Assembly: GCA_047947185.1 (NCBI GenBank)
Contig: CP170502.1
Location: 434,001-498,000 of the forward strand
DNA: 64,000 nt
Reading direction: 5' to 3'
Source of the DNA: JANQJA01 sp047947185
Lineage (GTDB): Bacteria > Pseudomonadota > Gammaproteobacteria > Pseudomonadales > Azotimanducaceae
The translations under genes were made by a program, and so were the position numbers. Below, piece by piece: positions 44,212 to 53,308 of the stretch (within the stretch, counting starts at the first letter, position 1; each line of letters opens with the position of its first letter). The notes under the pieces were generated by a model. That model was not told where the DNA came from and did no database searches. It saw nothing but the letters and a program-made list of their open reading frames with translations.

Positions 44212-46351
44212 ACTGACTATTGAACGTCTGTTCAGCGAGCCTGACCTGTCCGGGCGGCCTCCGCTTGAGGTGAAATTTTCGCCGGATGCCCGCCTCGTCA
44301 CCTTCCTGCAGGCATCAGCCCACCAGTTGGAACAGCAGGACCTCTGGTGCTGTCGCCTGGCTGATGGCGAGATTACCTGCCTCGTTCAGGCAAATAGCCT
44401 GGGCGGCGGCAGTGGGGAACTTTCCGCCGAGGACAAAGCCGCGCGGGAACGACGCAGGATCAGCCAGCGTGGCATCATCGAGTATCTCTGGCATCCTGAC
44501 AGTACGCACCTGCTCTTCCCGCTGGACGGCGTGCTATTCATCTATGACATAAAATCCGCCAGCGCACGCCAGCTTACACCGCCTGGTACAGTCCAGACTG
44601 ACGCCCGGTTTTCACCGGACGGTAGATTTGTCAGTTTTGTCAGGTCACGGAACCTGTTTGTCATCAACCTTGATTCCGGCACGGAAACACAGCTCACATT
44701 TGATGCCAGTGAGACCATCTCCAATGGCCTGCCTGAATTTATCGCCCAGGAAGAAATGCACCGTTTTGAGGGTTACTGGTGGTCACCCGACAGCACCAGG
44801 CTTGCATTCCTGCAGGTTGACGAAAGTACAGTTGATCTCACCCATCGATTCGAAATCGAGGCAGACAATTTCGGCGTATTTGCCCAGCGTTACCCGTTTG
44901 CCGGACGCCCGAATGCGGCTGTCCGACCTGGCCTCGTCAACCTCAAAGGCGAGGTCGAGTGGCTGGACCTGGCGCGGTCCCCTGACAGCTACCTGGCCCG
45001 GGTTGACTGGCTCGCAGATGGCTCAGCCGTTGCCATACAGGTTCAAAGCCGCAACCAGCAGCAGCTTGATCTGGTGCTTTGCAGGCCCGGTCAGGCGGCC
45101 AGGGTCGTTCTGACAGAAACCTGCGATACCTGGATTAACCTGAATGATCACTTTCGCAGCCTGCCTTCCGGCCGTCTGCTGTGGGGCTCGGAGCGGTCCG
45201 GTTTCTGCCATCTGTACCTGCTATCAGCTGATGGCACACCACTTAATCAGGTGACACGTGGGGACTGGGTTGTATTGCGGGTTTGCGGCGTGGACGAGAC
45301 AAGCGGGTCTGTCTATTTTGAAGGTTACGCGGATTCACCACTGGAAACGCATCTGTATGTCACTGCCCTGGACGGCAGTGGGATGCCAACACGCCTGACC
45401 CGTACAGGCCAGACTCACCAGACCCGGCTTGCCGCAGACTTTTCCTGTTTTACCGACCGCTATGCCAGCCCGCATGCGCCAACCGGCGTTGCGGTATGCG
45501 ACATGGGCGGGGTTGTCAGGCACACAATATTCGCTAACAGTCTGAATGAGGCGCATGCGTTTTTCCCGTATATATCCAAGAAGACGCAAGTGAGTTTCGG
45601 AGTGCTCACAGCCCCTGACGGGCACGAACTGCACTACCGGCTGATCCAGCCACCGGGGGCAAGCCCAACCGCCAGGGTGCCTGCTATCGTAACGGTATAC
45701 GGTGGGCCTGGTGTGCAGCGGGTCACGCGAGACTGGCTTCCACCCTGGTATCACTATATGGCGGCGCGGGGTTACGCCTTGTTTGCGCTTGATAACCGGG
45801 GTAGCAGCGGCCGTGGACGGGCTTTTGAATCCGTCATCTTTCAACAGCTCGGTGTGGTGGAGGTTCTGGACCAGATGCTGGGTGCCCGGTTTCTTCAATC
45901 GCTGCCCTGGGTCGATGCCGGTCGGCTTGGCGTCTTCGGGCACAGCTATGGTGGATACCTGACCCTCATGCTGATGATGAAGAGTGATGGATTGTTTCGG
46001 GCCGGCGTCTCGGTTGCGCCGGTCACTGACTGGCATCTCTACGACACGCACTACACCGAACGTTTCCTCGGCGCCCCGTCCGATAATGTTGCCGGCTATG
46101 AACAAAGCAGCGTCTTCCCCCATGTAAAAAACCTGTCTGGTGCCCTGCTCCTGATTCACGGGATGGCTGATGACAACGTCCTGTTTACCCACACCACCAA
46201 ACTCCTGGCGCGGTTGCAGGCAGACAACGTCGGGTTCGAATTCATGGCCTACCCGGGCGCCAAACACGGGATCACCGGCCGCACCAACAACATTCACCGG
46301 TACTCGCTGATGGACGAGTTCTTTGCCAGACACCTGGGAGCCAACACATGA
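44204..46351 (+). CDS. S9-family prolyl peptidase (DPP IV-like)
   Basis: 715 residues: an N-terminal beta-propeller (about 1-460) and a C-terminal alpha/beta hydrolase with Ser581 in GHSYGGYLTLM, Asp656 in HGMADDNVLF and His688 in KHGI. SREDs-like EEMHRFEGYWWSPDS (about 183-197) matches the double-Glu segment that binds the free N-terminus in dipeptidyl peptidase IV, so release of Xaa-Pro dipeptides is likely. No signal peptide, so cytoplasmic. It overlaps pepQ by 8 bases; together the two would free proline from peptides. Confidence 0.92.
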   Translation: MLELTIERLFSEPDLSGRPPLEVKFSPDARLVTFLQASAHQLEQQDLWCCRLADGEITCLVQANSLGGGSGELSAEDKAARERRRISQRGIIEYLWHPDSTHLLFPLDGVLFIYDIKSASARQLTPPGTVQTDARFSPDGRFVSFVRSRNLFVINLDSGTETQLTFDASETISNGLPEFIAQEEMHRFEGYWWSPDSTRLAFLQVDESTVDLTHRFEIEADNFGVFAQRYPFAGRPNAAVRPGLVNLKGEVEWLDLARSPDSYLARVDWLADGSAVAIQVQSRNQQQLDLVLCRPGQAARVVLTETCDTWINLNDHFRSLPSGRLLWGSERSGFCHLYLLSADGTPLNQVTRGDWVVLRVCGVDETSGSVYFEGYADSPLETHLYVTALDGSGMPTRLTRTGQTHQTRLAADFSCFTDRYASPHAPTGVAVCDMGGVVRHTIFANSLNEAHAFFPYISKKTQVSFGVLTAPDGHELHYRLIQPPGASPTARVPAIVTVYGGPGVQRVTRDWLPPWYHYMAARGYALFALDNRGSSGRGRAFESVIFQQLGVVEVLDQMLGARFLQSLPWVDAGRLGVFGHSYGGYLTLMLMMKSDGLFRAGVSVAPVTDWHLYDTHYTERFLGAPSDNVAGYEQSSVFPHVKNLSGALLLIHGMADDNVLFTHTTKLLARLQADNVGFEFMAYPGAKHGITGRTNNIHRYSLMDEFFARHLGANT

Positions 46352-46809
46352 CAGACGTGAGCATTCGCCGCGCAACACCAGCAGACACCACTGTCCTTGC
46401 CCGCTTTAATACTTTGATGGCACTTGAAACTGAACACAAGCGACTGGACGAACCCGTTGTCACGGCAGGCGTCAGGCGCCTGCTCGAGACACCTGACCTT
46501 GGCTTTTACCTGGTCGCAGAACACGAGCAGGTCATTACTGGCGCCCTGGCGATTACCTTTGAGTGGAGCGACTGGCGGAACGGACTCTTCTGGTGGATAC
46601 AGAGTGTCTACGTGATGCCGGCGTTTCGGCAGCAAGGGGTTTTCCGAACCCTGTATAACGAGGTCAACCGTCAGGCCAGGTCAGCAGAAAACGTTTGCGG
46701 CATCCGGCTTTATGTCGAAAAGGACAATCTGAACGCCCAGCAGACCTATCTTCGCCTGGGGATGGCCGAAACTGACTATCGGCTGTATGAGGTAGAGTTC
46801 AGCCATTAA
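46348..46809 (+). CDS. GNAT-family N-acetyltransferase
   Basis: 153 residues. It starts VSIRRATPADTTVLARFN, and motif A is IQSVYVMPAFRQQGVFRTLYNEVNRQA; the acetyl-CoA loop reads RQQGV, a little off the usual RxxGxG/A. LYVEKDNLNAQQTYLRLGM is motif B. The substrate is unknown. Its start overlaps the peptidase stop by 4 bases, so it is the third gene of the pepQ run. Confidence 0.85.
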   Translation: MTDVSIRRATPADTTVLARFNTLMALETEHKRLDEPVVTAGVRRLLETPDLGFYLVAEHEQVITGALAITFEWSDWRNGLFWWIQSVYVMPAFRQQGVFRTLYNEVNRQARSAENVCGIRLYVEKDNLNAQQTYLRLGMAETDYRLYEVEFSH

Positions 46810-46822
46810 TCACTGACAACTC

Positions 46823-46831
46823 TGGTACAAT
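46823..46831 (+). promoter_or_regulatory. Possible extended -10 promoter before the permuted ATP-grasp gene
   Basis: TGGTACAAT is an extended -10 (TGn plus TACAAT, 5 of 6). No good -35 is found. The predicted start is about 1 base from the ATG at 46839, and there is no ribosome site in between, so a leaderless mRNA is possible. Read-through from the pepQ run (29-base gap) is the alternative. Confidence 0.35.
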
Positions 46832-46838
46832 CCAACCC

Positions 46839-48290
46839 ATGGAACTCAAAAAATATACAACGTCTGCAGACGTGTTTGATGAACTGCTCACCACCCAGAA
46901 CAGGGCCAGGCCGGGTATGGCGCAGTTGGTCAACTTCCTCAAGAAGAGCAGCCTGAAGGACCTCAATGAACGCCGGCGCGCAGCCGAGCTTGCCATCACC
47001 ACACTCGGCATTTCGTTTACCGTGTACAGTGAAGGCGACAATATCGACCGGGAATGGCCTTTTGACATCATCCCGCGCGTGATCCGCCAACGGGAGTGGG
47101 ATGTCACCCAACAGGGCCTGATTCAACGCCTGACCGCACTGAATCTTTTCATCACGGATGTCTACAACGATGGCAAGATCATCAAGGACAAGGTGGTTCC
47201 TGCGGATCTGTTGAAGTCCTCCAAGAATTTCCGGAAAGAATGCCAGGGCATCACACCGGTTTTTGGTACCTGGGCGCATATCTGTGGCACCGACCTGATC
47301 CGTGACGCCGATGGCACCATGTATGTACTGGAAGACAACCTGCGGGTTCCATCAGGAGTCTCCTACATGCTGGAGAACAGGAACATCAGCAAGCGTGTGC
47401 TACCGGAGTTGTTTGAGCAATACCAGATCAAGCCAATGGACGACTACCCGGCCCAGCTGTTTGACACCCTGTCTTCCATCTCGCCAAGACCAAAAGATTT
47501 TCCGGAAGTGGTGGTGTTGACGCCGGGCATCTACAACTCCGCCTACTTTGAGCACTCATTCCTGGCCCAGCGCATGGGCGCGGAACTGGTTGAAGGCCAG
47601 GACCTGGTTGTGGGTGATGACGATTGTGTCTACATGAAAACAGTTGACGGCCTTTCCCGGGTTGATGTGATCTACCGACGGATCGACGATCTGTTCCTGG
47701 ACCCGGAGGTCTTCAACAAGGATTCGGTGCTTGGCGTCAAGGGCCTGATGCGCGCCTGGCGCAAGGGAAATGTCGGGCTTGCGAATGCACCCGGCGCCGG
47801 CGTCGCGGATGACAAGGTGGTGTATACCTATGTGCCCGCCATGATCAAATATTACCTGGGTGAAGATCCGATCCTGCCCAATGTCCCCAGTTACATGTGT
47901 TCGGACAAGAAGCACCTGCAGCATGTCCTCAAGAATATCGAGAACCTGGTGGTAAAACCTGCCAACGAATCCGGCGGCTACGGTATGTATATTGGCCCCA
48001 GGGAAACCAAACGCCGCACCGCAGAGTTCAAGCGCCTGATCAAGGCCAACCCCCGCAACTATATTGCCCAGCCGATTATCAACCTGTCCACGGTGCCAAC
48101 ACTCTGTGACAGCACCATTGAACCACGCCACGTTGATCTGCGGCCGTTTATCCTGCAAAGCGACCGCAGTTTCGTGACGACAGGTGGACTCACCCGGGTG
48201 GCATTGGTACGAGGTTCGCTTGTCGTTAACTCCTCCCAGGGTGGCGGCAGCAAAGACACCTGGATTGTGGCAGAAGACGAGGCTACCTGA
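46839..48290 (+). CDS. Circularly permuted ATP-grasp ligase (DUF404/DUF407)
   Basis: 483 residues. The CP_ATPgrasp type-2 family is recognised by DGTMYVLEDNLRVPSGVSYMLENR (about 160-183), GIYNSAYFEHSFLAQRMGAELVEGQDL and the ATP-grasp part NLVVKPANESGGYGMYIGP, LRPFILQSDRSFVTTGGLTRVAL and SSQGGGSKDTWI. It is predicted to join a carboxylate and an amine with ATP, probably for peptide tagging or a small peptide. Its stop is followed at once by the alpha-E gene. Together with the transglutaminase and Anbu genes it forms the known Anbu-associated set. Substrate unknown. Confidence 0.92.
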   Translation: MELKKYTTSADVFDELLTTQNRARPGMAQLVNFLKKSSLKDLNERRRAAELAITTLGISFTVYSEGDNIDREWPFDIIPRVIRQREWDVTQQGLIQRLTALNLFITDVYNDGKIIKDKVVPADLLKSSKNFRKECQGITPVFGTWAHICGTDLIRDADGTMYVLEDNLRVPSGVSYMLENRNISKRVLPELFEQYQIKPMDDYPAQLFDTLSSISPRPKDFPEVVVLTPGIYNSAYFEHSFLAQRMGAELVEGQDLVVGDDDCVYMKTVDGLSRVDVIYRRIDDLFLDPEVFNKDSVLGVKGLMRAWRKGNVGLANAPGAGVADDKVVYTYVPAMIKYYLGEDPILPNVPSYMCSDKKHLQHVLKNIENLVVKPANESGGYGMYIGPRETKRRTAEFKRLIKANPRNYIAQPIINLSTVPTLCDSTIEPRHVDLRPFILQSDRSFVTTGGLTRVALVRGSLVVNSSQGGGSKDTWIVAEDEAT

Positions 48291-49259
48291 ATGTTGGCAC
48301 GCGTTGCAGAAAGAATGTACTGGTTCGGCCGCTACGTCGAACGCGCTGAAAATACCGCCCGGCTGATTGCAGTCAATACCAATCTGGTCATGGACCTGCC
48401 CCAGGTCAAGCACATCTGGGGCAGTGTAATTGACATTGCGGGGACACGGGACGCTTTCAATGAACGTTTTACCCGGGTCGACGAGCGCAATGTCATCAAA
48501 TTCCTGCTTGAAGACGAAAAATCTTCCTTGCGTGCAGCTGTGCGTATGGCCCGCGAGAACGCCAGGACTACCCGCGAAATCATGCCATCTGAAGCCTGGG
48601 AACGAATCAACGAGCTTTACCTCTACCTGCGCAATAATCTGGACCAGGGTGTGAAACGCGACGGGCGACATGAGTTCCTGGCCAACGTGGTGAACCGTTG
48701 CCACCAGCTTACCGGTCTGCTCAGCGGCAACATGAGCGCCGATACAGCCTACAATTTCATCAAGATCGGGCGGAATCTGGAGCGCGCGGACATGAGCACC
48801 CGCATCGTCGACGTCGGCTGCCTTAATCTGATGAACCCGGTTGACTCCGAGCTGACCGAGTACGAAAACATTCTCTGGATGAACGTGCTCCGCTCATTAA
48901 GCGCCTATCAGATGTATCGGCAGCACGTGCAGGACAGGGTCAATGGTGAAGACGTGGTCGATTTTATCCTGCGCAATGAAAAGTTTCCGCGCGCTGTTGC
49001 GCACTGCCTGACGGAGGTTGAAAACTGTTGTGGCCAACTATCCAACAACGACGGTCCCATGCGGGCCATCGGCCACTCCAAGCGCATGCTATCCGGTACC
49101 AATACGGCTACCCTGCTGAAGGAGGCAAAGCTGCACGAGTTTATTGATTCACTGCAGCTTGACCTGGCTGATATCCACACCCAGGTTGCCGGGACCTGGT
49201 TTGGCTATGCGCCCCCGGCCGCCGAGGCCGTCTCCACCAGGGCCGCCTTCGAAACCTGA
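48291..49259 (+). CDS. Alpha-E domain protein (DUF403)
   Basis: 322 residues, almost all alpha-helical. The N-terminal signature MLARVAERMYWFGRYVERAENTARLI is the hallmark of the alpha-E family, with further conserved TREIMPSEAWERINELYLYL and LERADMSTRIVDVG. It is always a partner of permuted ATP-grasp ligases; its biochemical role is not known (a scaffold or a transferase has been suggested for the family). The ATG directly follows the ATP-grasp TGA. It converges on the transglutaminase gene 13 bases away. Confidence 0.92.
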   Translation: MLARVAERMYWFGRYVERAENTARLIAVNTNLVMDLPQVKHIWGSVIDIAGTRDAFNERFTRVDERNVIKFLLEDEKSSLRAAVRMARENARTTREIMPSEAWERINELYLYLRNNLDQGVKRDGRHEFLANVVNRCHQLTGLLSGNMSADTAYNFIKIGRNLERADMSTRIVDVGCLNLMNPVDSELTEYENILWMNVLRSLSAYQMYRQHVQDRVNGEDVVDFILRNEKFPRAVAHCLTEVENCCGQLSNNDGPMRAIGHSKRMLSGTNTATLLKEAKLHEFIDSLQLDLADIHTQVAGTWFGYAPPAAEAVSTRAAFET

Positions 49260-49272
49260 TTACCCTTGCCTG

Positions 49273-52200
49273 TCAGGTATTGGGGTCAGGCCAGCGCAGG
49301 TCCAGCGTCAAGGGTTGCTCCGGATGGCTCTCCTGCTTCGGCAGATGCACGGTTCCCTGGGTCTTGCCAATGCTCCAGAACCTCGCGTTACGGCGCGCTT
49401 CCGCCTCTGCCGCATTCACCGGGAAAGTCTCGTAGTTGCGGCCGCCCGGATGGGAGACATAGTAGGTACAGCCACCCAGTGAGCACTGGTTATAGGTATC
49501 CACAATGTCAAAAGTCAGCGGATTGTGAGGCGCCACGTTCGGATGCAGGCTTGACGCCGCTTCCCAGGCCTTGAATCGCACGGCACCAATCTGCCGACCC
49601 CGGGTGCCGGTCACCCGCAGAGGCACACGCCGCCCGTTACAGGTCACGATGTATCGATCTGACACGGCGTTATCCAGCGTCACCTGGACGCGTTCCACCG
49701 TGGAATCCACGTAACGCGCGGTGCCCTGTGCCGACGACTCTTCTCCGAGTACATGCCAGGGTTCCAGACCGGTAAATAACTGCAGTTCAAGGTCGCCGAC
49801 ATTGACGCCACCAATTCTCGGAAAGCGGAATTCAATGAAAGGCGCAAACCATTCAAGGTCAAAGGTGTAACCAGCCTGGTTGAGGTCCTCCACCACCAGG
49901 CGCAGGTCTTCAACAATAAAGTGCCGCAGCATAAACTTGTCATGCAGTTCCGTGCCCCACCTGATCAGTCGGCCGTCATAGGGCCGCTGCCAGAACATGG
50001 CAACCAGTGAGCGTATCAGCAACATTTGTACAAGGCTCATTTGGGGGTGAGGTGGCATTTCAAAAGCGCGGAACTCTACCAGCCCGCGGCGCCCGGAAGG
50101 CCCGTCCGGTGAATAGAGTTTGTCGATACAGAATTCTGACCGGTGGGTATTGCCGGTCAGGTCAACCAGGAAGTTGCGCAGCAGCCGATCCACCAGCCAG
50201 GGTTTGTCTGACTCGCCTTTTGGCAAATGCGCCAGGGCAATCTCGAGTTCGTAGAGATTGTCGTCCCTGGCCTCGTCGATTCTTGGCGACTGGCTGGTCG
50301 GGCCGATAAACAGGCCGGAGAACAGGTAGGACAGGGCCGGATGGTTCTGCCAGTACACCAGCAAGCTCTTCAGCAGTTCCGGCCTGCGCAGGAATGGACT
50401 CTCAGCCGGGGTCGCTCCCCCCAGGGTCACGTGATTACCCCCGCCAGTACCAGAGTGGCGCCCATCAACCATAAACTTCTCTGTGCCGAGTCGGCACAGG
50501 CGGGCGTCATCATAAAGTCCCAGGCTGATTTCTTTCAGCTCTTCCCAGCAGGTTGCCGGATGCACGTTGACCTCAATCACGCCGGGGTCCGGCGTGATTT
50601 GCAGAAGCTTGAGCCGCGCATCTTTGGGTGGCTCATAGCCTTCGATAATGAGTGGCAATTCAAGCTTTGCGGCCACACCTTCAATACGTCGCAGAAGTTC
50701 TGCATAAACCTCAAAGCGCACCAGCGGTGGCATGAATACGTAAAGGTGTCCACGCCGCACCTCAACAACAATCGCGGTATGCACCACTTCATCGTCGACG
50801 ACGGGCGCTGGCAGCGTTTCTATCCTGTCCACGGGCACGGCAAAGGGGTCTACCGGCGCATCAAATTCCACCGGGTTGGGCTGGCGCCAGGGTAATGAGG
50901 CGAGCGGCATGCGCAGTCCCATGGGTGAATCGCCGGGGACAAGGAACATGTGACCGGTCTTGAATGGCCAGCGGCTCGTCTTCCAGTATCCTTTGACTTC
51001 ATCCACTTCCTGCCACTTGAGCGGCAGTGCAAATCCAACCACGTCACCAATGTTCTCGCTGAACAGCTTGCGGAACCTGGCCCGTTCCAGGGGATCTTTC
51101 AACTGGTTATTTTCCGGCCCGAGGTTTTCAGGAAGCTGTCCCTCACGCCAGATGTAGTAACCAACATCTTCATGCCCCGGTACAATAAAGTCCCTGTCCA
51201 TACCGAGCGCGGCCGCCAGTTCAACGCCAAAAGTGCCCGCGTCTGCAACGGTGAGTTTACCTGGTGTGGTCTCGTCCGCCAGCAGATCGTCACGCGTCCA
51301 GAGCGGCTGCCCGTCGGTACGCCAGAACAGGGAAAGCGCCCAGCGCGGCAGGGGTTCACCAGGATACCATTTGCCCTGGCCAACATGGGTCAGGCCCCCA
51401 GGTCCAAATCGGGCGCGTAAGCGCCGGAAGAGCTCACCTGCAAGGCGTCGCTTGTCTTCACCCAGTGCTGCCGTGTTCCACTGCGCACCTTCCATGTCGT
51501 CGATTGAGACAAACGTGGGCTCTCCCCCCATCGTCAGGCCCACCTGCTCCTGCTCAAGCACGTCATCAACGCGAGCGGCAACCTGCTCAACCCTTTGCCA
51601 TTGCTCTGGCGTATAGGGTTTGGTGACCCGGGGATCTTCATAGATCCGGGTTACCGTGTTTTCATAATGAAAATCCACCTCGGCGGGTTCGATCGCGCCG
51701 GTAACCGCTGCTGCACTGGTGGGTTCCGGCGTACAGGCGAGCGGAATATGACCCTCACCGGCAAAAAGTCCCGAAGTGGGATCAAGGCCAATCCAGCCAG
51801 CCCCGGGCAAAAACACCTCAGTCCAGGCATGCAGGTCAGTAAAGTCGGCTTCGGGACCCGATGGGCCATCCAGGGATTTCTGGTCCGATGTGAGCTGAAT
51901 CAGGTAACCCGACACAAACCGTGCCGCAAGCCCCAGGTGCCGGAGAACCTGGACCATCAGCCAGGCGCTGTCACGACAGGAGCCTGAGCCGGTTTCAAGG
52001 GTCACCTCACAAGTCTGGACCCCTGGCTCAAACCGGATCAGGTAGCTGACATCACGCTGTAAACGCTGGTTGATGCCCACCAGGAAATCGACAGTTGGTT
52101 GCGGCCGCCGGTCCACCTCCGCCAGCCATTCGTTCAGGCGCTTGCCGTCTTCCGAGATTTCAAGATAGGGTGCCAGGTCGCGGGCCAGCCGCTCTTCATA

Positions 52201-52515
52201 TTTGAACGGAATTTTTTCGGCCACCTCCTCCAGGAAGAAGTCGAAAGGGTTGATGACGGTCATTTCCGCAATCAGTTCGACGTGAATCAGGAGTTCACGG
52301 GTCTTCTCGGGAAAGACATACCGCGCCAGGTAATTGCCAAAAGGATCCTGCTGCCAGTTCAGAAAGTGGTTTCCCGGCGTCACCTTCAACGAGTAGGCAT
52401 GGATTGGGGTTCGACAGTGTGGCGAAGGCCGGAGCCTGATGACATGCGGGTGAATCGAAATTGGTTTGTTGAACCGGTATTCGGTCTTGTGGTTGAGAGC
52501 AACCTTGATTGTCAT
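49273..52515 (-). CDS. Transglutaminase-fold peptidase fused to DUF2126 putative amidoligase
   Basis: 1080 residues. The N-terminal bacterial transglutaminase beta domain (VALNHKTEYRFNKPISIHPHVIRLRP) is followed by the catalytic Cys180, His229 and Asp245 in ETGSGSCRDSAWLMVQ, DLHAWTEVFLPG and WIGLDPTSG. The C-terminal 750 residues are DUF2126, which is thought to be a glutamine-synthetase-like amidoligase; GTGGGNHVTLGGATPAESPFLRR fits its conserved core. The N-domain probably works as a peptidase/amidase and the C-domain as an ATP-dependent ligase. It follows Anbu in the same direction with 15 bases between, and faces the ATP-grasp/alpha-E pair. Confidence 0.92.
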   Translation of the reverse strand: MTIKVALNHKTEYRFNKPISIHPHVIRLRPSPHCRTPIHAYSLKVTPGNHFLNWQQDPFGNYLARYVFPEKTRELLIHVELIAEMTVINPFDFFLEEVAEKIPFKYEERLARDLAPYLEISEDGKRLNEWLAEVDRRPQPTVDFLVGINQRLQRDVSYLIRFEPGVQTCEVTLETGSGSCRDSAWLMVQVLRHLGLAARFVSGYLIQLTSDQKSLDGPSGPEADFTDLHAWTEVFLPGAGWIGLDPTSGLFAGEGHIPLACTPEPTSAAAVTGAIEPAEVDFHYENTVTRIYEDPRVTKPYTPEQWQRVEQVAARVDDVLEQEQVGLTMGGEPTFVSIDDMEGAQWNTAALGEDKRRLAGELFRRLRARFGPGGLTHVGQGKWYPGEPLPRWALSLFWRTDGQPLWTRDDLLADETTPGKLTVADAGTFGVELAAALGMDRDFIVPGHEDVGYYIWREGQLPENLGPENNQLKDPLERARFRKLFSENIGDVVGFALPLKWQEVDEVKGYWKTSRWPFKTGHMFLVPGDSPMGLRMPLASLPWRQPNPVEFDAPVDPFAVPVDRIETLPAPVVDDEVVHTAIVVEVRRGHLYVFMPPLVRFEVYAELLRRIEGVAAKLELPLIIEGYEPPKDARLKLLQITPDPGVIEVNVHPATCWEELKEISLGLYDDARLCRLGTEKFMVDGRHSGTGGGNHVTLGGATPAESPFLRRPELLKSLLVYWQNHPALSYLFSGLFIGPTSQSPRIDEARDDNLYELEIALAHLPKGESDKPWLVDRLLRNFLVDLTGNTHRSEFCIDKLYSPDGPSGRRGLVEFRAFEMPPHPQMSLVQMLLIRSLVAMFWQRPYDGRLIRWGTELHDKFMLRHFIVEDLRLVVEDLNQAGYTFDLEWFAPFIEFRFPRIGGVNVGDLELQLFTGLEPWHVLGEESSAQGTARYVDSTVERVQVTLDNAVSDRYIVTCNGRRVPLRVTGTRGRQIGAVRFKAWEAASSLHPNVAPHNPLTFDIVDTYNQCSLGGCTYYVSHPGGRNYETFPVNAAEAEARRNARFWSIGKTQGTVHLPKQESHPEQPLTLDLRWPDPNT

Positions 52516-52530
52516 GGAGGTTCCGGGGGT

Positions 52531-53283
52531 TCAGAGTTTGTTTTTTTCTGCAGTCCGGTCCCAGTTGTCACTCCAGGTTATCGGGGGCATGCTGGCGAAA
52601 GCTTCCTTAAGCTTGGCGTCCCAGCTTTTGCTGATCTGCCGAAGATATTCGCTGGATTCGTCAAACCGGTAGCGGCGATTGGCTAGCAGGGTGTCGGTTT
52701 CGTAGATCAACACTTCAATGGGTGGGCCAACGGTCAGGTTGCTGCGCATGGTGGAGTCCATGGAAACCAGGCCACACACGGCTGCGGTATCCAGGCTGGA
52801 CGAAAGCGCAATGATCCGATCAAGGATGGGCTTGCCGTACTTGCTTTCACCAATTTGCAGATAAGGCGTATCAGCAGAGGTTGTAATATGGTTGCCCTGT
52901 GGATACACCAGAAATGCACGGTGCTTGTCACCTACAATCTGTCCACCCACAATAAAGCTGGCTTCGTAGGATGCGCCGCCGCCGGTATGTTTTTCCTGCT
53001 GAACAATATTCACCTCACCGACGTAGTCGGCAGCGTCTTCCAGGTTTGCGACCGTCAGCAGATTTCGGGGCTGACCCTGCTTGATGTCTTTCTTGAGCTG
53101 CGCGATCACCCCCTGCGTGGTCGCCAGATTGCCGGCCGACAGGATAACAATCTGACGCTCACCGTCATTGCCGAAGGTGTGCATTTTTGAATAGGTACTT
53201 ACATTGTCGACGCCGGCATTGGTTCGTGAATCCGACAGGAAACACATTCCGGCATCAACAGAGATGGCCACACAGTATGTCAT
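52531..53283 (-). CDS. Anbu-type proteasome-like protease
   Basis: 250 residues from the ATG at 53283 (MTYCVAISVDAG). The open frame upstream overlaps pilZ and is not Anbu sequence. Removal of Met would expose Thr2 as the N-terminal nucleophile; Asp in LSDSRTNAG and Lys33 (YSKMHTFG) stand where the proteasome beta subunit and HslV have Asp17 and Lys33. Anbu is the ancestral-looking HslV/20S relative, found almost always with the ATP-grasp, alpha-E and transglutaminase genes seen here. It is the upstream partner of the transglutaminase gene. Target proteins are unknown. Confidence 0.93.
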   Translation of the reverse strand: MTYCVAISVDAGMCFLSDSRTNAGVDNVSTYSKMHTFGNDGERQIVILSAGNLATTQGVIAQLKKDIKQGQPRNLLTVANLEDAADYVGEVNIVQQEKHTGGGASYEASFIVGGQIVGDKHRAFLVYPQGNHITTSADTPYLQIGESKYGKPILDRIIALSSSLDTAAVCGLVSMDSTMRSNLTVGPPIEVLIYETDTLLANRRYRFDESSEYLRQISKSWDAKLKEAFASMPPITWSDNWDRTAEKNKL

Positions 53284-53308
53284 TTGAAAAAATTCTCGCC
53301 TGGCTGAT

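Noticed and set aside
45335..46378. 347-codon antisense frame over the S9 peptidase
   Set aside because: It covers the catalytic domain of a clear enzyme on the other strand, with no motif of its own.
47556..48704. 382-codon antisense frame over the ATP-grasp and alpha-E genes
   Set aside because: It crosses two real coupled genes in the opposite direction; its composition is that of a shadow frame.
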